Shown here one piece after another: positions 24,165 through 36,400 of a DNA stretch of 50,744 nucleotides (positions are counted from its first letter, which is position 1; each line of letters opens with the position of its first letter). Made by a program: the position numbers and the translations under genes. The DNA comes from Chara braunii (lineage: Eukaryota; Streptophyta; Charophyceae; Charales; Characeae). The notes below the pieces were generated by a model, which worked only from the letters and a program-made list of their open reading frames with translations, ran no database searches and was not told where the DNA came from. The stretch is taken from assembly GCA_003427395.1 (NCBI GenBank), contig BFEA01000566.1, positions 985,794 through 1,036,537 of the forward strand. Reading direction: 5' to 3'.

Positions 24165-24440
24165 GGTTATTTAAGTCTTTCTGAGGAGGAACTTATAGCA
24201 CAGAGGCAAAAGGTTGACGCTGGAGAGCAACCGTGGAGCAATCGTTCGTGTCGTTGTAGTTTATCCCTCAGAGGAAAGTGAGGAGCAGCAGTCAGGAAGC
24301 CTCGTCTTTTTCTTACATTCCTTGAGCGCAAAGCTGTGACAGTGTGAAATCCATACAGTTCCCAAGTTTCTCCTCAGTCGGGCGATCAGTTGTTAGAGCT
24401 CCTAATTTCTCCGCTACAGTGATTTTGCCAACCCGGCGTG
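24165..24440 (+). promoter_or_regulatory. Possible promoter and 5' leader of the lipoyl gene
   Basis: A TTATTTAAG word at 24168-24176 could serve as a TATA element, about 270 bp before the ATG at 24441. The leader between them has no long open frame. This placement is inference only. Confidence 0.25.
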
Positions 24441-27400
24441 ATGGCGATTGGTCGTGCGTTTTCGAGGATCGTTTCTCGCCGTACCGTCTCGGATTTCGTC
24501 CGACGATTCTCTGCGCAGGAGGGACGATGCTTGAGTGCTAGCCAAATGCAATTGAACAGGTCGGGTGGCATTCCCTTCTCTCCTCGATATTAATCTCTGT
24601 AAAGCTAATGCTATCCTATATCTGTGGTTCGAAGAGCCTTTTTTAAAATCTGAACTCTGTTCGAAAGACTTTGCCAGTAGTTATGTTGTGCTTGTCCTGG
24701 TGTCAAAGCTGTCCGATCGGTGTGTGTTAGTTAAGCCGCAGTTCGAGCTCTTCTCTAGATCTGTACTTGCTCATAGAGTGTTTGATTGGCTTCTGATTAC
24801 GACTTGAATTCAGTCATTTTCACTCCTATCAGGGTGAACCGCGCGGTTCACCAAGATGATGCCGAGTCAGTTTCGTTTTAAGGCATATTTATATCGAGGC
24901 CGGATGATAGGGTATCGATCGGAGAAAGGTAGGGTCGTCTAGAGCAGAAAATATTTTTGTGATTCCACACGCGAGAATATATATACAGTGAGTAGTTCAG
25001 GCTGCCCCAGTGGAGAGGCGCAAAAGGAGATCCAACGCACACGGACGATCTTGATGGGGAATTTTGGTGTGCTTGATTGCCGCTTTGATTGGAAATGTTG
25101 GCAAAAGGAAGATCCGACGCACACGGACGATCTTGATGGAGAATTTTGGTGTGCTTGATTGCTGCTTTGATTGAGAATTTTGGTGCGCTTGGCTGCTGCT
25201 TTGATTGAGAAATTTGGCACTTTCTTAAGCATTCACTTGACATGTTTTTTTTATTGTTGTTATTTTTGTTGATGTAGAAGGAAGTTTTTCGTCCATTCGA
25301 TCCGCCTGTGACTGTGTGGAGGAGATGCGGAAACATCACCTCAACTCTGATCTGTGTCTGTGCTCCGTATGTCTTCAGTCCTATGACGTCGCAGTTGTAG
25401 CCAACTGGATGAAGATTGTCCCATTTCACCTGTCCTCGTTATCCTTGCGGCTGTGGATGGGTGAGCTGTACATATTGGCGTATAGTGGTTATATTCATCG
25501 GAACTATCCATGCTGATTACTATTTAGTAAGATATTTAATTACTATCTGATTATATAATTGATTACTGTGTGGATGGGTGAGGTGTACATATTGGCGTAT
25601 AGTGGTTATATTAATCGGAACAATTCATGCTGATTACGATCTAGTCAGATATTTAATTACTATCTGATTATGTAATTGATTACTATTTTAATAAAATATT
25701 AGATCTAGTAAATATTTGAATCCATCGAATAAATATGTGATTATTATGTGATTGAGTATCTGAGTACTATCGAATTAAATATTTTGTCGTGGTGCGTGTA
25801 TCCAAGTTGGGTTGAATTGATCGAGATGCCTGAATCCTGCACGCGATTTCTTATCTGGTTACTATATATTGTCAAATAGAATATACGTAATACATAAAAA
25901 ATTAAAATGTATATATCGATATATGCATAGCCTAATAATTTAGGTATAGATATCGTCAAACAGAACTGCCCGGTATAGCGTAGGCAGAGAGGGAGAAGAG
26001 GACACCAAACGAGGGGCTGGAGTTTCACCGACTCGTCAGGAGGCTGAACCCTGTATGTATAAATATAATGTCTACATATATGTGTATTTATGTATATATA
26101 CACAAGTCTGTAGAGTTTCCCATCTGGTGTGGGTGAGTGATAGTGATAGTCTGCTTTGATTTTCGTCACAGGTACCTTGAGGGCAGTGGTTGGTCCCCAC
26201 CACCTCAGAGGGGTATCAGTTGCCGGGCAATCGTTGATACTTGACCACGGGTGAGTGATAGTGATAGTCTGCTTTGATTTTCGTCACAGGTACCTTGAGG
26301 CCAGTGGTTGGTGGTCCCCACCACCTCAGAGGGGTATCAGTTGTCGGGCAGTCGTTGATGCTTAAACACAGCCGAGGTTAAGGTGGATTATCACTTAGTG
26401 TAATCAGTTAGGGGATTCTACAGACTGTCGAGGGTTCAGCCTCTACTGATGAGTAAGTCGGTGAATCTCCAACGAAACAGTTTGTCACAGCCCCTCGTTT
26501 GTTTTGTCCTCTTCTCCCTCTCTGCCTACGGTCTACCGGGCAGCGCTGTTTGACGGTATATACACAGCCCCTTGTTTGTTGTCCTCTTCTTACTCTTTGC
26601 CTACCCATCGGGCAGTTCGGTTCGAGGATATAAATACATCTCCGTAATACATCCATCTCAGCTGATCGTTTTTCTCTTCTCCAGAGTTTTGGTGGAAATC
26701 CCTTTATGCAGCGTGATCAGCTGATTGTTTGTGTTTGTTGAAGTGGTGACTGTGCAATGTTATCTGTACCGCTTTATTACAGTAGTAGTATCAGTGATTG
26801 GGCAGTTCTTACAAGAGATGGAGTACTTCCCTGCTCCTCTGAATGGAATGCCATGGTTAGTGCGTAATGTCTGAATTAGTCCTGAGCCAGACTTGTAAAA
26901 GAGAGAGGGGAAGAGAGGGGTGGTCGTGGTCGATTAAAGATGACGAAAAGAAAATACACTTCTGGTAAATGGGCGAGTTGATGGGAAGAGGGGGTGTGGG
27001 CGGGTTGGGGGGGTAACGTGGTGTTTGAAAAGAGGGTGGGGGGGGGAGGCGGGGAGGGATAGGGAAAGTGGGATGATCTTTCGCTATATTGTCGTGGTTC
27101 AGAAAAGTAGAGGAGAAATTTGTTGCATTTTGATGTATGAACGGGGGGTTGGGGTGGGGAAACGGGTATTGGGGTGAAGAGGAAGCGGGGTGATGTATTG
27201 GGATCTGATGTCTGGATGTCTGAACAGGTTCGCGTTACCCCTGCCTGACAAGTTTTGTATTGTCTATCTACTTTTTGTCCGCGGTAATCCGGTAATTGGC
27301 TTGTTTTGGGTCATTAGCTCTACAGTCTTCACCCGAATACAACGTACTGTCATTATAGCTGTATTTGGGCTATGTTGTCGTCTAAATACAGGCATAATGA

Positions 27401-30400
27401 CCGTACGTTGTATTCGGGTGAAGAAGGTAGCTTAAATGTATCTGATTGCATTTACGGCTGGACGTGGATGTATTTGGTCGCAGTCATGTCCACAGCGTAG
27501 TGAGAGAATATGCCCACAATGATGTATTGTTCTCAGGTCACAAATGTTTCTGAATGATATACGGTTGTTGAATTATGATTGTGCACAGAGGTTTCGCTTA
27601 TTCTCTTCTCAACTCTGCAACATCATCGAAGGCGGGGCTTGCCAGCTCGTGCAGGTATATGCAGGAAAAGCCAATATGTACACCTCACCCATCCACAGCC
27701 GCATTTGACCCCCTTTCCGTCTTTTTTTTTTTTTTTTTTGACCCCCTTTCCATCTTCTTTCCCGCTCTTTATGATTATGACCAATCTGCTGAGTCTCTGA
27801 AGTAATGCTCATCCGCTCTATCGGAATGTTCACTGCCCTTTAAAGGAATTCTCTGTTCCCTTGCCCAGTTAGGTCCCTCTCTCGCTCCCCTTCCTTCTCT
27901 ATGTTGTGTGCGGCATCGATATAACACTCGTTAGGTCCCTCTCTCGCTCCCCTTCCTCCTCTATGTTGTGTGCGGCATCGATCTAACACTCGTACCAATT
28001 TCAATTTCCTCTCTGCTACATAACTTCGTTTCTGAGCCTCGAACTACCGGTAGTCCTCTACAGCGTGAAAAAACAAAAAGTGATTTCGGGTCTTCAAACT
28101 GGTCTAGAAACTTTCCTCAGTGTGTGACAAACCTGGTAACGTGAAATTTCATCACTGGCGGGACTCCGCTCTCTATGCTCCCGCCAGTGTGATAATCCTG
28201 ATAACCCGAAATTTCATCTCTGTGCTCCCGTCGGTACCTGCGCTTCCTAAAAAGATTTGAAATGTGGCTGCGCAGTCCGCCGTGACAGGTTCAGGACCTC
28301 GCTAGTGAATCTTTCTGTTTGAATTGGAGAGATACACGCCCTTCTTCACGTTTAGCGGGTTTTCGAAGGGAGGTCTCCGCAATCTTAGGTTTCACTTTTT
28401 AATGAATTTTTGGGTTCTTAATGGGCGACGGTTGGTCCTAACGGTCCAATTAAAATTTAGCTCTATGGTGGCTTTGGAGGGATTTTCGTCTTTTTTTCTC
28501 TTTTTTTGGGTATAAGGGCGGCAGTCTTGAGATATATCCACAGGTTACTGGCCCCAGGTAATTTGAGATTATTATGGTCCAAAGTAATTCAAGATATACA
28601 TAGATTATAATATTATATGTCGTGATCAGAAATCCCTTCACATTCCTAAGGAGGGATTTCTTCCTTTGATGTAACTTGTTGTTCAATTCTGAAGGATCTA
28701 GTTCGGTTATCTGTTTCGTGAAGTGTTTGCTATGTCTGGTCCTCTCTCCACTACTCGCTACACCACTTGCACAAAAGACATCTTTCCGTGTTCTAGCGGA
28801 TTAAATTAATTTAATTCTCATTTTGCACGACTGGAGCGAGGCCCTTCGTTATCCGATCCAAGTTTCAGTTTGGAGGGATTTGTTCGTCTGATTTAAGTGT
28901 TTTATTTTTTATTTTAAATTACGTCTTTGTTTATTTTTTGCACCAACAGATGTTAATTTATTTGTCGATTGTTTGTGGGTTGTTTTAAATTGTAGTTTGT
29001 TTGCCGATCGATTATGGTCTGATCTGAGTTGCTGTGGTTTATGCAAGCCTTTGAAATTAGAATTTCAAATTTAATTGCGAATATGCTTTATTTAAATCGA
29101 AGAAATTATAATTGCGATGACTTATATTTTCGCAATTAAAATCTTTCTGTGAACAATAACTTTGTCTGTGGTGATTCATGGTTTGGTGATCCCAGACTCG
29201 GTGCGCGGTGCAGTTTCGGATCGAAGATTTGAGAACAAGAAATTACTTAATCATTTCTTGATGGTCTTGCAATGTTATTTGAAACTCTGTCGTCGTTTCG
29301 GTGCGCGGTGCAGTTTTGGATCGAAGACGGACCAGGCAAGCAAATTTGAAATCTGACATCTTTTTTTGGGGGGGGTTTGAAAAAATCTACAGGTTCACTT
29401 CGACTGAGGTGTCGCGTGCCATTGCGAGAGAAAAACTTTTGGTATGTGTTTGCTGTTCCCGTGATGCGTTCATAAACCCGCAATTACTGTTGTCTCTTCT
29501 TTAAGCCGATTTCGATGTGGTTGTATCAAAACGCTGAAGAAGGGAGGGTTAGAAAAAGAGGAAACGGGCAATAACGCCAAAAAAGGGAGGGGAAGACGAA
29601 GAAGAAACGGGCAGTGAAAAAGGGATTGGAAGAGGGTCTAAGGTTGGGTTTTCTGCCACTGGAATAAAAGTCACGCAGAATTTGTAAGTGGGCCATTGCG
29701 GATAGTAACATTTATAAAGAAATAACGGGGGATTTACCCGCGGAAAGTTCTGGCGGGGAAAAATGAGTATTATCTTAGGCGTGAAGTATATGTTTTGCAC
29801 GTGTTTTGTATTTGTTATTTGTAAATGCTCTTAGGAATAACCGTTTAGGCACGAATGGCCACAAGTTTTTCACAAACACCTCCCTGCTGGGAAGCCCCCC
29901 TTCCCCCCTCCTTCCCGCGGCGTCCCCTTCCCCCCTCCTTCCCCCGGCGTCCCCTTCCCCCCTCCTTAACGCCCCAGCCGTCTCCGTCAGGAAGAAGTGA
30001 GGTTTTTGAAGCCTGTGACACCAAACGGTAACGGGGCTATGGTAGTAGCAATCTTTGTGGTCGTTGGGTGCTTACCGAGGGTTGGAGGCACAGGTGCAAG
30101 GTTTGTGCTTAAGGTTAGTGATAAGGTTAGGTTGTACCGAGTTAGATGTGCCGAGGCTAACGTGTACATGACGGACCTGGGACAAGTGGAGCCTCTGGTT
30201 GGGCATGGTGTGTGTGTGTGTGTGTGGGAGAGAGAGAGAGAGAGGGAGACGGGATTTAACTCGTGTTATTGGTTCGTCTTTGCGAATTTGTCTATCGTGT
30301 TGCAGGCTCCGTTCGGTGTGCGATTCTATGCTGGTGAGTTTGAAAATCTCTCTTCTTGTGATCAGTTAATTCTTGCTAGTTGACCAGTGCTCGAGCTGAT

Positions 30401-33400
30401 GTATTTTGTAGATTTCTTTCGCGACTTCATTCTATTGAATCTAATTGAATCTAGTTGAATCTAATTGAATCTAATTGAATCTAATTCTCTTCTTTCGCTT
30501 AAACATTCGAGTCCATCTGTCCACTTTCTGCCTTGGTCTGTTTGAGTGAAATGTGCTTAGTGCTGATTGAATTGCTTTGCTGGATTGAGACTGAATTTTT
30601 TGGGCGACTGAATTTGTTTGCTGAGGGAACGACTTTTTTGGCTGATTGAATCTCTTGGTGTTGTTTGACGTATGCAGAGGACCCGGACCATATCAAGGTG
30701 TCTGACTGATAGTTTTGTCTGACTGAATTTCTTGGGTGGCTCAAGTTTTTGGGTGTCTGAATTTCTTGGGTGATCGAATTTCTTGGCTAATTGATTGGAT
30801 TGCCTGGCTGATTAAATGCTTTTTTTCGCTGACTGAGTCCCTTGGTGTTGTTGGGCATATGCAGACTACCCGGAGCATATCAAGTTGGCAATGCCAGCTC
30901 TGTCGCCTACGATGGTGAGAGGCAACTTTTGCGTGAAAAAAAAATTTAATAAATTCATTTTTTTGTCTACTCTTTTTGTATTTGGGGGGTTTCAGTAAAA
31001 TCTTTTGCGTGACTTGTCTTGAGTTCAGTCGTTGGGTTAAACCTTTCATGGAATTGATTTGCAAGTCCAATACCCTCTCGCGTGCGGCCTTTTACTATTA
31101 TGGCAAGATGTGGAATGGAACTGTAATTGGAATTTTACGACATTGGCAGAACGAATCTTCCGCTAGAACAGGGGAAGATACACCGTCATATTTTTCGTCT
31201 TTTGTGCATGTTGTCAGTAGTGGAGCGAGGGCCAATTTGCAGACTTGTATGTAAGGAGTTTATCCACAACAAGATCCTCAGACCCTGGGAAATGTAAAAT
31301 CAATGGTGGCACGTACATCTCAGAGAGAGAAATGTCTAGAAATTTATGATTAGCGGATGAAAGACTCCGCGCATATATATAAAAAAAATTAAAAATTAAT
31401 GGCGGTACCAGTGTCTGAAACGCGGAGCTCAGTGTATCGAAATTGAGACGGTCAACGACGGGCTTACCGTCTTCCACCGAACATAACGCCACCTAAAAAT
31501 GAATGTATACGAGTTACATTTCCGGCCAGATACAGCCAAAATGAGGGTGCGTTGTGTTCGAGGAAGACGGTAGCTCAGTTGGAGCACCCATCAGCTCGAT
31601 GATGATGATTATCTCAAGGCTGTCGCCGTTTCAAAAAGACGGTCTTTGTTTGTGTACCATTTGTCACCTCGATGATGATGATATCTCAAGATGTTTTTAC
31701 TTTTTGAATTTTCAAATGCCCTTTTCCTCGTCTGCTTGAAGAAGTGACTGGCCACTAAATGACTAAATTTAATATTGGTATTATTATTTTATTATTATTT
31801 AAAAAATTTTAATACTTTTCTGATATCAATGAATTTATTGAACTTGACGAGTTACATGTGGCACGGGTGTGCTTTCTTTCGTCAAGTCCTGCATCTTGCT
31901 TTCTATCACGCAATGGACCTTGTTCAACTACTCGCCACATGCACAAAAGAAAAAATATGGCGACGTATCTTCCCATGTTCTGGCGCAAGATTCATTCTCA
32001 TGTTGCACATTTGACGTAATGTGTTTTTCATGACGATTGGTCGGATAAGGGAACGATTTCAGAAATCCTGCTTTTTATCGTTTCTTTTTTCTTTTCCCTT
32101 TTCTGTTCTTATTCCTTTTCTTTTTTCTTTTCGCTGTTTTTTTTTTGTTTTTTTTTTCTTCTGACGAACATAAACTCTACTTTCTTAAACGGTGAAATTG
32201 TGGATGCGTTCATTTGAACTCCCTTATGTTTTTTTCATGACGATTGGTCGAATAAGGGAACGATTTCAGATATCCTGCTTTCTTTCGTTTGTTTTTTTCT
32301 TTTCCTTCTTTTCTTATTCCTTTTCTTTTTTCTTTTCGTTTTTTTTTTCTGTTTTTGTTTTTTCCTTCTGACGAACGTAAACTCTACTTTCTTTAACGGT
32401 GAAATTGTGGATGCGTTCATTTGAACTGCCTCCTATTAAAGGCACTTGATTGAACACTGCAGCAAGTTTCTTGAACTGCCTCCTATAAAAGGCACTTGAT
32501 TGAACACTGCAGCAAGATGCGAAGATTGCAAGAATTCAACCAAGACTGCAGTAGTGTGAAATGAAGGCTACTTTCAATGAATCGTCTTAACCGTCGCTCA
32601 GCGGATTAAGTTCTAAGCTTTTCGTTGTGGTTTGTATTTTGGCTTTGCAGGAAATGGGGAACATTGTTTCATGGAAGAAGAAAGAGGGGGATGAGGTATA
32701 TTCATTGACCCCTCCTTTTTTTCCCCTCTTGTCTCTAAGAGACCTCTTTGCACTTTGAAGCGGCCTTGTTAAAGTTTATGAGAGATCCCACGTCCATACT
32801 TAGAATTCACAAGTCCATCCGACCATTTTATTGTTTGTTCAAGTTTTTGTGATTTTCTTTGCGTTGGGTTTCGGTGAAGGGCGTGTTCATACTGAGGGCA
32901 TACCCACTCTAGGAACTCGAACAATGGACGTGATTGCAGGTAGATGCATTCAGGTCCGGACGTAATCGAAGTGAGATACATTTTCGAAATTGCTACCGTC
33001 TTCATTCGAATAGAACGCCTCGTCATGATCTCTGTATCTGAACTGGAAGATGCACCAAATACTATGCTGTAATGATTTTAAGTTGTATTGTTTGTTCAAG
33101 TTTGTGATGTTCCTCGCTTTGCGTTTTGGTAAAGGGCGTGTTCATACTGAGGGCATACCCACTCTAGGAACTTTGCGGACTCGAGAACAATGGACGTGAT
33201 TGCAGGTAGATGCATTCAAGTCTCGACGTAATCGCAGTGAGATACATTTTCGAAAATTGTGCCGTCTTCATCCGAGTAGAACGCCCGGTCATTATCGCTG
33301 TATCTGGACTGAAAGGTGCACCAAATACTCTGCTATATAATGATTTAAGTTGATTTTAAGGTGTACTCGTGTGAAGACGGTAGTGTAAGTATGCCCTGCG

Positions 33401-36400
33401 AGCCCTTGGTTGTGAGTTCCGTCAAATTCTATAGGGGTAAAGATGAAAATTGTACCAATTTGGTTATTACCCTGACCATGTAGGTGTTAGCAAACATGAG
33501 TTCGAGCCCCGATTGATTGGAATTTGGAATCAGATGAACACAATAAAGTTAGGGGTTGTCCCCCTTTTTTTTATTAAAGCGAAAAGCAATCACTTTTTTT
33601 TTTTGTTTTGGTGAGCCTCAGGATGTACGAAAGGAAAAGAAAAGTCCATTGGACCAGGAAAGTCTGTCCCTCTTGTTCTTTTTTCGTTGAACTGATGAAT
33701 AATTGCGATGGGATTCTGTATATCTTTGTTCCTCTGTGAAATCAGGTGGCTGCGGGAGATGTGCTGTGTGAAATCGAGACGGACAAAGCAACTCTTGACA
33801 ACGAGTCGCAGGAGGATGGGTAGGTGATGCGCATACCTTTGCGGCGAAGTGCCTTGGTGCACAACTCGTTATCTGCCAAGATATTGAATGCATCCGGACA
33901 CGTGTTTTGTCCAGATGCATTCGAAATGCTGGCGGATGGCGAGTAGTGCGCAACTAGTAGGCCCAAAGAGACTATAGAAGCAAAATCAAATGCTGGATGG
34001 AATTTGATGCACCGTGTCTGATGGAATTTTGTGTTGCAGGACGGGTCGATAACGCAGTGGTAGATCACACAAGAATTCAAATGTCAAAGACATGAGATGA
34101 ATGTTGAAGTGTAAAACTGACTGCAGTCAATCGACGGGTGAAAACGCAAAACAGATAAGGCGAAAAGCACAAAATTTTACATCTCTATGCATTTAAGCAG
34201 GTAAAGAAGACAACGTAAGGCTTGCAAGTGACTGGAAAAGGCACGGAAAATTTTACATCTCAAATGGTGCACCGGTTTTACAGGGGATTCTGCACTGGAA
34301 ATCCGTTTTCCCCAGCCTATAGTGTGGGGGCGAGGTCTCATTAGCACAGAGGGTTAGATTTAACGCCTGAAACTGGACCTGTTTGAGGACAGATGCAGAA
34401 AATCGTGATTGATCTGCTTTTCTGCATCTCCGCTAAGAACGTATCCAGATTCAGGTTCTGAATTCGATCCACTTTGCAAGTGGTACCTATCGTAGCCCCG
34501 GGTTATTTGGCTTTATGCCTGTTTGGCCTGTGGGACCAGGCCGTGGCCCTGATCTCACAGACTGTATGTTCATCAAGTCCGATCAGGCCGTATGTTCAGT
34601 CAGTCGGGCACCGCAGTCAGTACAAGTACAGTCAGTCCGATAGGGGTATACCCCAGCCGGCAGTCTGTTTCTTGATTTGTTCTTCATTGTGCAGTTTTGG
34701 AGTATGTCCGTTCTGAGTCCTCCTGGGTGGTGTTGTCTCTCTCCCTTTTCAGCTCCATCTCCGTCTCCACCTTCCTCCTCCCTTTTCCATGGTTACTGGA
34801 TCTGCCATCCAGGAAGCTCCCATTACAGATTGCATCTGTTTTAGGGCCTCGCTCCACTACAGAACACTCTGCATGCATTTGGACGATTGGCTGTTTCTTC
34901 TGCGCTTGTGCATTTCTTGGGTGTTCTCCATTGATGGGGTGATGTTTCTTATGTGCTTGTGTGTTGGCTTCTCATCAGTTATGTAGCCAAGATTCTTGTC
35001 CCAGAGGGCACAAAGGAAGTGCCAGTTGGAAAGACTATCTGCATTATGGTGAGTTCATTCACCGTCTTGGAACCCCTCTCATCTGTATAGTCCTTGATAT
35101 CAATAGCTCAGCTGTTCAATGAAGAGCAACCCTTCAGCTATTTTGTGCCTCAAGTGATTAACCGATACGTAATTGCTGTCTCATCTGTATAGTCCTTCCT
35201 ATCTATAGCTCAGCTGTTCAATGATGAGCAACCCTTCAGCTACTTCGTGTCTCAAGAGATGAACCTATAGCTGTAGGTCCTATACGTAAGTGCTGTACGA
35301 GTGCTGCGTTTCACGGCAGTGGCAGACATCAGACATGTCGGCTGTGAATTTCATGCGTTGGCACATGTACGTTATCTTAAACCATCTGGAGTTGCTAGGA
35401 ATTGGTCCAGAATCTGGAGTTGCTTCATTGCACAACAATGAAAATGAACCTGGAGCTGGTTATGGTCGTGATACATTCAACATGCTTGATGGGTCCGTAT
35501 TCATCTATCTAACAATTCGGAGTTTGGATACATGTCGTTGAGTAGTGGAGCAAGGCCAAGTTTGTCCATTTGGCATCACACATGTAATCAATATGCAGTA
35601 ATCAATATGCGCTGGGCTGCACAACACTCTTTAACTGAACCTGGAGGTCGTTATGGGTATAGTTCATTCAGAATCCTCTCAGTCTGAATGTATCTGGCCA
35701 ATTCGGAGTTTACATGTTGCCGAGTAGTGGAGCAAGGCCAAGTATGTCCATTATGCATCCATATGTAGTCGATACGTTTAATCGCTTTGCGTTGTTTGTA
35801 TGGACATTGGCGGGCTGCAGTGCTGCAAAGACTCCCTCAATGGCACATACACAGGCCTGTCCTGATGGTCTAAAATTATTTTATTGTTTCTCGTTTTAAC
35901 TTTTAACGTTTCGGCCATAAGTGGTCAGCTGTAGCTCCAACTTTTAACGTTTAACCAAGTTATGGATTACTTTTTGGTAATAATGGAATCCGGACTGCCC
36001 CAACGTTTTTGCTGTCTTCCGGATTCCATTATCGCGGTGCTGAGCTCCCGTTTTCCTTTGGGGATGAATTTTGTATTTTTGAGTTTTGTTTTGGGATAAT
36101 TTGCGAATTACCCCTATAAATTGAGATATATGCCAAAATGCCCTTAAAAAAGATGGGGGTAGAGCGGAATGCCCCTGTGACAAGTCGTAAACCAGTCAAA
36201 TATAACATACCTCTGACCTCTGATATGATGATCAGGCGGTATCGTTATAGGAGTCGGTTTATAAGAGAGCCATAAAGAGACAAAATTGGTATGTTGGACC
36301 TGAAAAATGACATCTAGGACGATGCTTGATTGTTTTATTGGAGTTAAGACTTAAAGATATAAGACTCAGTGTTTTATTAGAGGAAATACGGTAGGTTGTA

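Noticed and set aside
25435-26370. CRISPR-like or regulatory repeat array
   Set aside because: The repeats are two-copy tandem duplications of 119-121 bp without spacers, in a eukaryotic intron.
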